Shown in pieces: positions 32,151 through 46,178 of a stretch of DNA of 64,000 nt. The DNA lies in the NCBI GenBank assembly GCA_030295235.1, contig AP026127.1:622501-686500 (forward strand), written 5' to 3'. Below the pieces are notes generated by a model. That model did not search any database, was not told the DNA's origin, and worked only from the letters and a program-made list of their open reading frames with translations. How positions within the stretch are numbered: the first letter of the stretch is position 1; the number at the start of each line of letters is the position of its first letter. This DNA comes from Fistulifera solaris (taxonomy: Eukaryota; Bacillariophyta; Bacillariophyceae; Naviculales; Stauroneidaceae). The translations under genes were made by a program, and so were the position numbers.

Positions 32151-32834
32151 CTACGTGTAAACTAAGAGGCAATCATGGCCGTACCTTACTTCTTGGCCGC
32201 GCGGCACTTCTGCCAGCAAGGCATATCGAAAAAGGTTGCACTCACCACACTCCCAAGGGTATTCCTTGCTACGAACGTTCATGTATTCCGGAAGCTCTCC
32301 TTCAAAACGATGAGGATGCTCATCAAAGAAGGCCGAGTAGAAGGCCGAGAGCAATACAATAGGGATACCAACGACAAAGGTAAGGTTGACCCATCGCCAC
32401 ATTTCGGCTACCTCTTCTTCAATGGGGTGCTCATGGAGCTTGGAGAGTTCTTTCTGATATTGCACGCGAGCACGGATCTGCTGAACAGCTTCGGCCTGCA
32501 TAGCGGCTTCGCTGTCCAATTTAGGGACCATGACAATCGAGCGACGTTGGGTGGTAGCCCGTAGGGCGGGCATGCCGCGGGCGGCAATGCGACTAGCGAC
32601 ACGAAGCGACTAATAAAATAAATCGATAAACGGTGTAAATGAGAAAAGACGAAACAGGGTGAGAACAAAGCAAAAGAATCAAACTTGTAAGATGTACTTC
32701 GCCGCGGAAGGTTCGCTTTTTGACCGTCTAAAGGAACGAGCTTATATCCGACCTGCCGGCTTCGTTTGACCAGGCAATCGATTTTCGGCTTATACAAGTA
32801 CTTGTTTGATTTTTAAAATCACACAACTCACCAT
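32151..32834 (-). CDS. cytochrome c oxidase subunit VIa (COX6A)
   Basis: The main exon is 32609-32151. Its frame reads back through a mitochondrial presequence (SLRVASRIAARG) to a TAG that ends a splice acceptor (TTTTATTAG). An ATG at 32834-32832 followed directly by GTGAGT supplies a start: exon 1 would be the start codon alone and the intron 32610-32831 would be 222 nt. The product is ~153 aa. The COX6A core is clear: MWRWVNLTFVVGIPIVLLSA (TM helix) followed by FDEHPHRFEGELPEYMNV and KEYPWECGECNLF. The subunit sits in the inner membrane and modulates complex IV. The alternative start, at 32573 inside the presequence, would shorten it by 13 residues. Confidence 0.85.
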
Positions 32835-33289
32835 GATCGACAATGGAAACGTATTATCAACGCAACAGAGTACCAGGTATATGTCTTTTGATGCGGTCGC
32901 TGCTTGCTGCTGCTGGCATCTTTTGTTTACTGTCTTGCGCTTTCAAAGTGGTGACGTAACAACATACCGATACGACACGCAAACCGGGAAAACATTTCAA
33001 ATCTGACCGTAACTCAATTACATTCTACTTTTTAAAAATATAGCTGAAAACCGTACCGACAGATCCGTTAGATTCGATCGGCATCTCGTTTGCGTGTCTC
33101 TTCACCGCAGCAACAATCTTGTGAAATTAGTGTCGGCCAAACTGTAGCATGGTAATGCGTCCCAAACAAATGCCCGTTGAGAGAGGAGAGCAGCAGCTCA
33201 GCACGAGTTACAAAACCATTGCTTTCATTGTGATCGATCCTATCTCTATTTGATTATTATATTTATTTACCCTCTTTGTTACTTAAAAG

Positions 33290-33899
33290 ATGTCGGAAGA
33301 AGACAACTACTTCGCAATGCCTGCTGGGGACGATTTCGCTCAACCAGTAGATAATGAAGGTGAAGCACCGATTATTTTAGGCGGTCCTCCGGAGGAAGAT
33401 GCGGCTTTCGTCGGGGATGTCGACCAAGTCGGAGAAGAACCTCAATTCGAAGATAATGCTGTATTCTTGATGCCTTCTGGATCGGGGGGATTATATGGGT
33501 GGAGAAGAAACGCCGGCGCCCGAGTCCAGTGCCTTGACGACTACGCCTTCCGCTATGCAAAAGTGGAACGAGGAGTGGCAGGAGACTTTGAAGGTGCGAA
33601 AGGAAGAGGAGAATGCTCGTAAGGCGGAATTGGTCGAGCAAGCGCGTATCGATCTGGAGAACTTCCGTGCGGAACGCGAACAAAAGCGTGAAACTCGCAT
33701 GGCCGCAAACCGAACGGAGGAGCAAGAGAAGTTGGAAGCCATTGAAGCTGATCTAGAAAACGATAACTCGTGGCAACGTGTCTGCAAGCTGGTCGATATG
33801 TCTCACGACAACAAGACCGCTGCTGAGGATGTCAAGCGCATGCGCGATGTCATGATTTTGCTGAAGAACGAGCCAGCCCGAGCCACTACCTTGGTTTAA
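33290..33899 (+). CDS. clathrin light chain, one homopolymer shift
   Basis: The ATG at 33290 starts an acidic N-terminus with the weakly conserved EEDAAFVGD patch. The C-terminal half is the heavy-chain-binding helix: MQKWNEEWQETLKVRKEEEN, then ARIDLENFRAEREQKRETRM, then SWQRVCKLVDMSHDNKTAAE and VKRMRDVMILLKNEP, as in light chains. The two halves are in different frames; removing one G from the G6 run at 33484-33489 joins them (SGDYMGGEETPAPE) and gives 202 aa, the usual length. The protein decorates clathrin triskelia on vesicles and regulates assembly. An essential trafficking protein with a break at a homopolymer argues for a sequence error. Confidence 0.85.
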
Positions 33900-34778
33900 A
33901 ATAATACTCCGTACTAAATAAGAATGATTCTTTTCTATGAAAAGCTTGATTAGAGAAGGATCGTAAAGGATTGTTACAGATCATGATACTTTGTAGCCTG
34001 TTTCATGACCCTGCCATGATGCTTTGATCGATACACTAATCAAAACCCCATAGTCACTATCAGCTGTGCTGATATGGGCCCCTAAAGGTGTTTATTCATC
34101 CTTTGAAAATTTACTAAGCAACATCACACCCTCTATCTCTTACTGGCCGTTATTTCAAGCTGAGATTTGCAAAGGTTTGCTTTACTTCTAGGGGTAACAT
34201 GCACCGCGGAGCCAGCAGACAACGAACAATGTTTCATATCGTATTACTTATCGGATTTCTCTCAGCATCGAATTCAAGTAACAGGCACAAAGAACTTCAT
34301 ATGAAGTGACCGTCGAGTGTTTAGACTTCAATAGTTTACAATGACTTAGGCTTCTCGTTTTAGATCCTCTAGCGAGTCAGATCCGTGACCCGTCTTCTCG
34401 CGTGGTCTGTGCTGCGTACCGTAGACGAGTTTTTGCGCCTTTTTATTGCCGCACAAAGGCATACGTCAGATCCACTCAACTGTTTCACGTGGAAGAAAGA
34501 CACACACGACAAAAGAAAATGGCAGGACGCGCCGACCATCAACGTTGAAGTTTCCAACACGCCCTTTTCATTGCTTATAACTTGTGATCAGCCATTCTTT
34601 GGCACCTCTTTGCAAGAAGTTAGAGGTAGACTATCAGCAATACAATCTACTACATTTGAGGTGGTCATAGTAAAGAGTTTGCAGCTCAACACTTGTCAAG
34701 TCGCCATCGAGAATAGAGTGACACCTGAGAGAGCCATCACAACATCTCCATAGACACAAGAGATCACAATCCACTAAA
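33900..34778. other. intergenic, ~880 bp
   Basis: Spacer between clathrin light chain and Cdc48. A frame at 34385-34753 lacks an ATG start and family features. No RNA gene or repeat was recognised. Confidence 0.4.
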
Positions 34779-37614
<2,836 letters not shown>

Positions 37615-37972
37615 AAATAAAACCGGTGAAATTTGATTATACTAATAACAGTTACTCAGTAAGCTTATCTACGTCGGTAAACTGGTCTACTCTAGAGTTA
37701 CCATACCTTAGGTACAGCTTTCGTCAAAGGCAGAACTTGCGGAGATATAAGGAGATAAAGCGATCAACACGCAAACATATTTTGGAGGATCCCCTTGGAT
37801 CGAGTGTCGTCATCAGTTTGTAACGATGCGACTTTCTGGAAAAAGATTCGCTGCGACGTCGATTTTCAATTTCACCGAAAAAATATCATTTGCAACGGAC
37901 CTCTTTCGATTTACTTTCATTCTTTTGAAGCCCTGTTGCTTAAGCACGTTAACTATTCAAAAGATCTTCACC

Positions 37973-39667
37973 ATGGCGGCTCTCGAACCTTGGCTTATCG
38001 CTATTTGCGTACTGGGAGGATCCGTGTTCCTCTATTTGATTTTAAAAGTGTGCCTGACTTCGTGGGCAGCGAACGAGTACGTCCGCATCAAGAATAGTTT
38101 GATTTCTTCGTGTGATATCGATGCTTTCGTCGGTCCCAAGAATCCGGTTAGTCCTTTGAAGGTTGTTCTAGCTCATAAGTTTCAGTTGGGCAGTCGACAA
38201 CCATCGCAAGACGCAATTCCCCTCGAACTCGTCGATTCGCTGCACGTGCCGGTACGTAGAAAAAATAAACGCTGAGAAGTTCGCATTATTTAAAAAAAAG
38301 CTCAATGCTATTTTATTGAACATATTAAGGGTCTGAAAGTTAGTCGCAAAGCCGGATCACCAAAGGGCGATAACGATGGAAAGGTTATGCTCCTGGACGA
38401 GTTTCTCGCGGAACACAGCAAGAGCGACAAGAAACCAATCGTTATTGCTACGATTCGAATGGGCTTTGGTCATCATCGCATCGCCTACTCGGCGGCGTCT
38501 TGGGCAATTAAGAATGGACATCCGACGATTTTTCACGATCTCCTCAACATTCACTCTGCCGAAGCGGACCTTATCAAAGAAACGGACGAACTCTACAGCA
38601 AGTTTTCGCGATATGCTTCTGAATTAGGAGGACCAATCGAGAAACTTTGGGGAAGTGCTATGCTTTCTGGTAACGCTGATGCTCTACGAATTGCTTCCTT
38701 GACGGCTGCTCATTTGCAGCCGCTGCTTCTAAGCTACCCAAAAGATGTGCTCATGATTACCTCCCATCAATTAACGGCACTCACTGCATCCGCCGCAGGT
38801 TTCACCAATGTGCACAACTTAGTGGTAGACAATCATCCGCAATGGTTCTTGACTGTACCTAACACTATGAACTTATGTCAAGGTCCGGTTAACTATCAAA
38901 GTTTCCTGAAGATGGGAGTCAAGCCGAGTGAATTGGCGTGCGCAGGACATTGGTGTCCAGCTGACATGGTCGATAACATCAACGAAGATTGCCAACGTCG
39001 TATTCAGAGAGCTCAAGCACGTGTGCAGAATGCAACTAAAAAGCCGTTGCGAATTCTCATTCCTGTGGGTGGAGCAGGAGCTCAGCGCAAGTTTATTGTG
39101 AGCTTTATCAAGGTTCTGTCACCGTATGTCAAGAAGGGCAAGATTCAGTTGTTCTTGAATGCTGGTGATCATGTGCACATGAAGCAGGCTTTTCTGGAAG
39201 TGTTAGATCAATGTGGGTTGGAGTTCGACACGGTAAACGATACTGCGGGAGTCTTCGCTTTCCAGAAAAAGATGTTGGATCCCAACAATGAGCCCGCGAA
39301 GGGCATTACGTTGTTCTCGTTCGAGGAATATTTCCCGGCCGTCGCAACTACCGACATTTTGTGTCGTGTTACGGACTTACTCTCTTGCAAGCCATCTGAG
39401 ATGGCCTTTTACTGCGTTCCCAAGCTTCACATTCGTCGCGTGGGAGACCATGAAGCGGATTCGGCGTGCCGCTCTTCGGAGTTGGGCGATGGTACTGTGG
39501 AAGCCCGTGAGCTTGAGGATGCCCGCGAGTTTATTGACTTGTTCTTGGACACACCGGACCTGATTACGAGCATGAATCAAAGTATCATGGATAACAACAA
39601 GAATGGTATCTACAGCGGTTGCAAGAACGCCGTGACAATGGCAGCTGCTATCAAGAAAAACAATTAA
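37973..39667 (+). CDS. membrane-anchored GT-B glycosyltransferase-like protein
   Basis: I choose the ATG at 37973, in CCATGG context, which puts a membrane anchor at the N-terminus (WLIAICVLGGSVFLYLILKV). Exon 1 ends at 38251; intron 38252-38329 (78 nt, GTACGT..TTAAG) is phase 0; exon 2 runs to 39667. The product is 538 aa. Conserved-looking blocks: VIATIRMGFGHHRIAYSAAS (glycine-rich N-terminal loop like MurG/MGDG-synthase GT-B folds), MITSHQLTALTASAAGF, NLVVDNHPQWFLTVP, ILIPVGGAGAQRKF (second Rossmann start) and TTDILCRVTDLLSCKPSEMA (donor-site-like D..C..K). A UDP-sugar:lipid transferase is a fair guess but the family is not certain. An upstream in-frame ATG at 37826 is possible. Confidence 0.65.
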
Positions 39668-39769
39668 TTAAATAGTCCTTTTACTTTACATTTTAACATG
39701 TTCCTGATTTAAACTTGATATTGATTTGCAGTGCGCAGCGAATTCTAGCCCATCAAAACGAAAGAATTT

Positions 39770-41809
39770 CTACCAGTCACCACCGCCAGCAAGTACATCT
39801 TTATGACTACCAGCTACACGACGTGCGTCTTTGTCAATCTTAGGACAGTCAACGATTGTATGACCTAGACCTCCACAGAAAGAACAACCGGCTCCTCCGT
39901 TCTTGTCGCGTGGATCTTCCAAAATTTCCAATACTGGTGGAATTCTTTGCTTTGCTTCTCTCAGCAGTGCCTTTAAGTCCAAGAGGGTTGTCTCTTCGCA
40001 AGTCTTGTTGATAAAAGTAGTTGCCACACCTGTTTTCCCTGCTCGTCCAGTACGACCGATGCGATGCACATAATTTTCAATTTCGGCGGGCATATCAAAA
40101 TTGATTACGTGCTGGATAGCAGGGAAATCTAAACCTTTCGCAGCAACGTCCGTTGCTATGAGCACATCCTTCTTCCCTTCTTTAAACAGCTTGATGGCTT
40201 CGTTACGTTCTTCCTGATCTTTTCCACCATGAATGCTAACGGCTTCGACACCTTTCAAAAGCAAGTACTCATGTATATCGTCTGCTGCACCCTTTCTCTC
40301 GCAGAATATTATGACAGGCGGCGCCGTCTTTTGCAAGCAATGCAATAAGTATACAATCTTAGCCTCGTCCTTGACATATTCGACTTCCTGAATTACATCA
40401 AGATTTGCTGCTCCAGCGCGCCCAACGTTGACTACAATCGGCTTGACCAGAGTTTGTCTTGCAAAATCTTGAAACTTTTTGGGAAATGTGGCTGAGAAGA
40501 GGAGAGTCTGCTTTTGATTGGGGAAGAAGTTCATAATTTCACCGACTTCTTCGTCGAATCCCATGTCAAGCATTCGATCGGCTTCGTCCAAGCAAACATA
40601 TCGACAAATGGTCAAATGCATAGCACGTCGTTTCAATATGTCTCGCAACCTTCCCGGTGTCGCAACAATCCCATGCACTCCTTGCTGTTGAACGACCTTT
40701 ACCTGGTCACGAACCGATTCACCTCCAATAAGGAGTTGAGTACGCAATTCAGGGTATCCTGGAGTCGAGCTGATTTTCTGGCAAAAATCGCTCACCAAAT
40801 CGAAGGTTTGGCGCGCTAATTCGCGAGAAGGAGCGAGGATAATACCAACGGGCCCCTCACCTGCAATAAGTGGCATTCGCAACTCCTCCTCCAAAGATGC
40901 CATGACCAGCGGTAGAGAGAAAGCCAGAGTTTTACCGGAACCCGTGAAAGCAATTCCAATCATATCGCGGCCAGCCAAAGCAACCGGTAGTCCTTGAATC
41001 TGGATAGGAGTTGGTCGCAGAATGCCTTTTTCGTGTAAACAATCCATGACGGGCTTAGGAAATTTCATATCAACAAATCGCTTCAAAGGCGGGGGGATAT
41101 CACTGCCCTGTATTTGCATGTGCCATTCTTTTCGGATCTTATCCCAGCTCTCCTCTCCTTGCTCCATGATATATCTGGGCGGTCGCCAAGAAGTTGGCAT
41201 CGGGTCCTTGTACACAACTCCATGTGCCACGTCCCGAGCGGCTTGTAACGCGTTCGTCTGCACTTGCGAAGCCTCACGTAAAATCCGAGCTTCTTCTTCG
41301 TCACGTGCTAATTCGGCTCTGTCCGAGGCCGTCATCGATTTCTGCAAAGCAGCTGCCTTATCCAGGAGCGATTCTACGTTGGCAGCGTCTGGGCCTTCAT
41401 CTGATTCATTTTCGTCGCTTTGTAACTCGTTCTTTTTATCATCATCATATTTATCGCGATTGCTCGGATTTTCATCCTCGCCATGACCGTTGCCGGTATC
41501 CGTTAAGCGGGGAATAGACCCCGCTAAATTCATTGCTTCTAGGGCCTGTTTCCTTCTTTGTGCCAATACCTTTCTTCTTTGCGTTTTGTCTTCTTCACCT
41601 AATCCATCGTCAGCAATATCCTGCAATAAAATGCGCTCTTGCTCGATTCGTCGCCGTTTCGCTGCTGTCATAACCTCGCCGGCATCCGCTGTTACGAGAT
41701 CGTTGGACGAAGAGTGTGTTTTTTCGGTTTGCCTTCGTCGCGCTTCGCGTTTCTTTTTCCATTCTTCTAGTTGCTTTTGCTTCTCGTCGTCGACTTCCTC
41801 AGTTTCCAT
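39770..41809 (-). CDS. DDX41: DEAD-box RNA helicase DDX41 (Abstrakt)
   Basis: A 679-aa intronless frame from an ATG at 41809. The N-terminal ~180 residues are charged (EEWKKKREARRRQTEK). The DDX41 entry sequence YKDPMPTSWRPPRYI precedes the Q motif (TPIQIQGLPVALAGRD). Motif I is AFTGSGKT, Ia PSRELA, II DEAD (CLDEADRMLDMGF), III SAT, IV VIIFCERK, V ATDVAAKGLDFP and VI HRIGRTGR. The C-terminal CCHC zinc knuckle (CSFCGGLGHTIVDCP) is diagnostic of DDX41. The protein acts in pre-mRNA splicing and in nucleic-acid sensing in animals. This is one of the few long genes here without any frame break. Its upstream flank carries the 42-kb tandem repeats. Confidence 0.95.
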   Translation of the reverse strand: METEEVDDEKQKQLEEWKKKREARRRQTEKTHSSSNDLVTADAGEVMTAAKRRRIEQERILLQDIADDGLGEEDKTQRRKVLAQRRKQALEAMNLAGSIPRLTDTGNGHGEDENPSNRDKYDDDKKNELQSDENESDEGPDAANVESLLDKAAALQKSMTASDRAELARDEEEARILREASQVQTNALQAARDVAHGVVYKDPMPTSWRPPRYIMEQGEESWDKIRKEWHMQIQGSDIPPPLKRFVDMKFPKPVMDCLHEKGILRPTPIQIQGLPVALAGRDMIGIAFTGSGKTLAFSLPLVMASLEEELRMPLIAGEGPVGIILAPSRELARQTFDLVSDFCQKISSTPGYPELRTQLLIGGESVRDQVKVVQQQGVHGIVATPGRLRDILKRRAMHLTICRYVCLDEADRMLDMGFDEEVGEIMNFFPNQKQTLLFSATFPKKFQDFARQTLVKPIVVNVGRAGAANLDVIQEVEYVKDEAKIVYLLHCLQKTAPPVIIFCERKGAADDIHEYLLLKGVEAVSIHGGKDQEERNEAIKLFKEGKKDVLIATDVAAKGLDFPAIQHVINFDMPAEIENYVHRIGRTGRAGKTGVATTFINKTCEETTLLDLKALLREAKQRIPPVLEILEDPRDKNGGAGCSFCGGLGHTIVDCPKIDKDARRVAGSHKDVLAGGGDW

Positions 41810-41933
41810 TATGCTTTATAATTTTAGAAAGAAACCTTGTCGAAGGAATGATGTGAATGACAAATATAATAATGCGCACATAGTCACACCCGTTTTATCA
41901 TAATGCGGCGCGGCACTTTTATTCATTTATCGG

Positions 41934-42680
41934 GATCGACACTTTGATTTTCCACTATGAAACGGAGTGTTAGTTTACGCCAGCCAAGACTGGATTGTAA
42001 AGTAGTCATGAACCGAACAACAAAGGGTTCCCTTTTGCGTTTTGCGTTTCGCGTCGCTCGCATCCGTCCATTGTCATTCAACTGCGAATATAATTATAAT
42101 TACGGGTAGTTAAAGTGGCAACAATGATGATTCTGAACTACTTGCTAAAAGTTTCTTTTATTTTCACGTCGAAAATCCGAGGACCGACACCTTGATTTTC
42201 CACTATGAAACGGAGTGTTAGTTTACGCCAGCCAAGACTGGATTGTAAAGTAGTCATGAACCGAACAACAAAGGGTTCCCTTTTGCGTTTCGCGTCTCTC
42301 GCATCCGTCCATTGTCATTCAACTGCGAATATCTATCTATTTATCTATCTATTTATAATAGCGCGCTGTGTCCGTGTGTGTGTGTGTGTGTCACGTAACG
42401 TAACGCTGGTCCCGGGTATCTGAATCACGGGTGTGACGCTATCCCCGGGGATCGAGCCCCCGCTTGCGGGAAGGGCGAGAACGAAAAAAGCCCTGCAGGG
42501 GCTAGACGCCGAAGGCGGCTAGTAATTATAATTACGGGTAGTAAAAGTCGCAACAATGATGATTCTGAACTACTTGCTAAAAGTTTCTTTTATATTCACG
42601 TCGAAAATACGAGGACCGAAACCTTGATTTTCCACTATGAAACGGAGTGTTAGTTTACGCCAGCCAAGACTGGATTGTAC
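41934..42680. repeat. three direct repeat copies (~248-bp unit), middle copy with ~185-bp insertion
   Basis: The segment TTGATTTTCCACTATGAAAC with the following ~35 bp starts at 41944, 42192 and 42624. The second half of the unit (ATTATAATTACGGGTAGT to CGAGGACCG) recurs near 42093 and 42526. Offsets are 248 and 432 bp because the middle copy holds an insertion (about 42340-42524) with (TATC)n, (GT)n and GC-rich small hairpins (CCCGCTTGCGGG, GCCCTGCAGGGGC, GCCGAAGGCGGC). Only the first ~56 bp are present in copy 3. No coding function is evident. Confidence 0.8.
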
Positions 42681-43578
42681 AGTAAACCTTACTACGAAAA
42701 CGTCGCCTTTTGACATCACAACAAAAGGCAATGTCGACTTCATTATAACATCCTTTGGTTGTCCTACTATACTAAATGAAATCAATAAGCAGGTGTCTTT
42801 TCTCTTTCAAAGCGGCCAAAGCAAAAATCAATTGTCAAAAAGTCATTTGTTGTCAATTCAGGAGGAGTTACGTAGCGTTCAATAATCCCTCACACTTTGT
42901 TGTGATTTTTGTAATGGTCGTATTTCGCTCAATTTTGGGCGTTGGAGACGTCCGGCATATCGTTCGATTCCGTTTTTTATTAAAAATGTTGTTCTATTTT
43001 CATTGTGTTTTATACGCTAGGAGACAAAACCGTGTTTTCAGTATCACGGTCAACAAAGATCATAACTATTTTACGAACGCTAGTCTACCTCAACTACTTG
43101 ACTTGTATTTCTCACTCAAGCATTGCGTGACAAGATGAACAACAATGGAACTTGACCGACTAACTTATTCTTCGGTGTCGATCGCTACCGGCAGCGTTCA
43201 GTATGCAGGACCGACCATTCATCTAGAAGTCTTTAGGCATAGAGCGCAGTGAGAAAGACAACTAGCTTCTCGAACAACGAAAACGTGGCGACAAAAAGGA
43301 TTTGACATGCATACAGAATTGGTATCATTGAATTGCATTTGCTGTTAAATCATAGATTCCAAAACGCCTATTAAAGCTCTTCGGCTGTACGCAGTTGATT
43401 TAAGCCTCAATTGCGAACTCTTGCTATTGTTGGTTTAGTGTGTTAGTGCTTTGGCTGTTCGGCAAACGCTAAAGATGTCATGCCAGATGATTCAAAGTTA
43501 TTGCTTTGAGGTAGATCAAACAATTATTGCTCCTGTTAACACTTTGGAGTCAAGCACTATGCCAATATGGTAGCCGAA
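42681..43578. other. intergenic, ~900 bp
   Basis: AT-rich DNA between the repeat field and the 3' end of the SPRY gene. Frames at 42776-43138 have no family features. Nothing else is seen. Confidence 0.4.
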
Positions 43579-44307
43579 TCATATAATCCCACGAGCCACA
43601 ATCAAAGGTCCGAACCTCGCGTGCGGGCTCAATTTTTCGAATTCACTTTCTCGAAACACAAATCGCACAGTTAACCCATCATTCTCGGGCAGATAAATAG
43701 CAGGATACACAGCTCCGCGAAACCTATTCACCGCTAGATCGTGCAGCGGCTCCCCGTTCAATAGAAATTGAACCATAGGCAAATCAGATTGCTGTACTGC
43801 AATTCCAACGACATCTCCGTCTTTCACTTTAATGCTTCTCATAAGTGAGGTACCTTTGGCATCAGCCGAATCTGGAGCGAACAAGATTCAGAGACAGCAT
43901 TGTCGACGAACATCTATTAAATATCCCTTTTTAAAAACTCACCTTGCTCTTCCATGGAACGGTAAAACTGCTGGTCTTTTTTTCGTTGCCACTCCAAAAC
44001 TCACTTCTTGTGACATGCCCGGGTCGTGTTGTATATGAGCCTCCCAATATGCGGCATCTTGCTCAACGGCAACACCGACTAATCCTAAGCCATAACCCGA
44101 CATCTTGTGCTGTGTGAGATGGTACCAACGAAATGATGAAAAGAATTTTAGCGCTCTTACCTTGCAATCATCTTGAACATCCACCGACGGAGCCGACATG
44201 ACGCGTGAAATGCTGAGCGACTTTATATTTGTAGCTTTCTGCTCTTTCATTTCGGTTTCGGACACCGCCGCCGAAGCGTCTTCGCAGCAGGAGCAACACG
44301 CTCCCAT
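43579..44307 (-). CDS. acylated SPRY-domain protein, one homopolymer shift
   Basis: Exons 44307-44161, 44109-43943 and 43871-43579; introns of 51 and 71 nt (GTAAGA..CACAG, GTGAGT..CTCCAG). The N-terminus MGACCSCCED is a strong N-myristoylation/palmitoylation signal, so it is plasma- or endomembrane-bound. A SPRY (B30.2-like) fold follows: HKMSGYGLGLVGVAVEQDAA, SQEVSFGVATKK, then FYRSMEEQ-DSADAKGTSLM, VKDGDVVGIAVQQSD, MVQFLLNGEPLHD and YPAIYLPENDGLTVRFVF. One A too many in the A7 run (plus-strand T7, 43977-43983) breaks the frame in exon 2; removing it restores both the reading and the phase of intron 2. The likely role is membrane-bound protein interaction; no enzyme domain is present. Confidence 0.75.
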
Positions 44308-44487
44308 ATTTTGTGCCTATAGAATGAATACAAGAAGAGAAACCGACAAAAGATGTATCTTGGTTGAGATTAGAAATGATGCGCAACAAAATGAAAAGGC
44401 GATGTGCGTTTAACGCAATAAGGCGTGTCCCGGTTATTTGATACGGAGTACTACATTATTTGTTAGTGTACAATGCTTTTCACTTTT

Positions 44488-44705
44488 TGAGTCACGAGTC
44501 TGAAAGTGGGTCCAGTCTGTCCGTGCGTCCTCTGCGACCTTTTACAAGCACGCTGCGACACTAGCAAAACTACGGGTACCGTTCCGAAAAGTAAACTACT
44601 CTAAATACTACATCGACGTTTTTAGTACTTCACGCACCTAGTGTGTCCAAACCGTGCTTTTTGGCCAAAAATGCAAGGGCATAGCACAGGATTTTTTCGG
44701 CCCAT
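44488..44705. repeat. dispersed repeat copy B (partner at 12467-12697)
   Basis: It shares with copy A, in order, GTCACGAGT, GTCTGTCCGTGCGTCC, CTGCGACA and GCCAAAAATGCAAGGG plus the following GC..CA..T-run. It lies in non-coding DNA upstream of the SPRY gene. Confidence 0.6.
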
Positions 44706-45031
44706 TTGCATTCACTTTCATTTCATGCCATTGAGCGACCTTTCGAAGGCATTTAACAAACTTCTTCTCAATTTCTTTTGCACTCAAGATGGAGATAGTC
44801 ACTTAGAGATGTCGACGTAAGATGGGACGAAAATTCGTTTCAGAAAGGGTTTTATCGCTATTACAATAGAATCCGTCTGTTCGATGATTTTCGTCTAGTC
44901 GGTCTTCTATCCTTGTTATCGGCTGTTTCGAAACGTAATTTACTGCGATAGCTACTAATACGAGGCCAGAAGGAGTTCAAGTGTACCATATGTTTCTCGC
45001 GCACTCGGGTTGTCGCGAATCTGGGTCGTCT

Positions 45032-45773
45032 ACATGGCAAATCGACACCAGCACAATAGCGACGTCTTTGAAGCGATCTTCTTCAATGACAGGTCCGTCT
45101 TTTTCGTTTTCGAACGCCAAAATCGCGGAAGTCAGATTGTAACTGCATTCATGTAAGCGCTACCCAAATCAATCGAATAGATTGGCCTAACAGGATGAAA
45201 CGCGAAATTTGTTTGATCGGAGCAGAGTTTGAAAACAACAAAACACTTCATTCAATTCATAGTCCTATCGGTGACTTGCAACCGGTTTTAGGAAAATATA
45301 TCGTATTGACAAATGGATGCCACGAAGAGATTGTCATTACCAGGTACTGCACTATATTACTTGAAGTGATTGAGTTCGAGCTCTTTTATACGAGGAACAG
45401 CCTTTGGAGATGCGTTAGGAGCACGAAGAAAACAGGTCAGGTTGAACGTCAAATATGGTCTTTGCGTCGCAGGACTCCCTTATCATAGGTAGAGTTCAGC
45501 ATAGATCGAACACTTGATTCGAGGTGGTGCTGTTTTCGCTTGCAGTCTGACACTGAAAACTTACCTAGCACCCAACATGTTGCCTCAGCGCTGCAGTCTC
45601 TTGCTGCCGCATGGTGTCTTCCCGAAGCGTGGATATTTGGTACTTTTCTTCGTGTTACTGATCTCCTCCGACGGAGATTTCGCCCTGATTCAACCACGTT
45701 CCATGGAATATACGAGCACACCTTGCATCGATCCGGTTTCGTATGTATTACAAGGGAATTGTGTGTATAATTG
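45032..45773 (+). CDS. uncertain multi-exon gene, unknown product
   Basis: An ATG at 45032 begins ANRHQHNSDVFEAIFFND, continuing through a probable 45-nt intron (GTAAGC..TAACAG) into MKREICLIGAEFENN and GKYIVLTNGCHEE. After a second probable intron (GTACTG..GAACAG) a frame with AFGDALGARRKQVRLNVKYG appears, and after a third (GTAGAG..TTGCAG) SDTENLPSTQHVASALQSLA and FGTFLRVTDLLRRRF. Splice phases do not all agree, so at least one base is wrong or the exon ends are misplaced. Composition looks coding, but I recognise no family, and the 3' end is unclear (the frame stops near 45770). It may be a real orphan or a decayed gene. The frame at 45893-46156 could be its last exon, but its splice link is not evident. 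Confidence 0.3.
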
Positions 45774-46178
45774 GGAGGCATATGCTAGCTTTGGGAGCAA
45801 GCACTGAAATGAATGATTGTGAAGCAACAGACGAAGCATAGTGTATCAGCGTATGCAAAAACATATTTCCCGTTTCCGCGTACGCCTTTTCATTGATTAA
45901 CGACATGGGGACCCTTATGAGTTCATACGTTGGTGAATACGCTTTTCAATTCCTTTGGATCCTTCAAGCAAACCCAAACAAAAATCCAATGAAGAAAGTT
46001 CGTCTGAATCTACCGCTGCCCCTATCGCGAGGGGGCAATGGTGGCACCACTATTAGCATAGTGGATAGTAACGTAGCGATGCCAAAGATTAAAGAAGCAC
46101 AATTCAGGTATCGTCTACCGACAAGTTTTGCTGTTGAATACTCTAGTCAGTTGTAATGTAAAAATACAATTTCATTAG

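Noticed and set aside
33290-33899. Programmed frameshifting in clathrin light chain
   Set aside because: The shift is in a plain G6 run, without stimulatory context, and the same kind of break recurs in many unrelated genes; sequence error is simpler.
41081-41486. Plus-strand frames within the DDX41 gene
   Set aside because: Antisense to the intact helicase frame; no motif.
42440-42525. tRNA-like or terminator-like GC hairpins
   Set aside because: Small hairpins are present but no cloverleaf, anticodon arm or T-loop can be drawn; they belong to the insertion in the tandem repeat.
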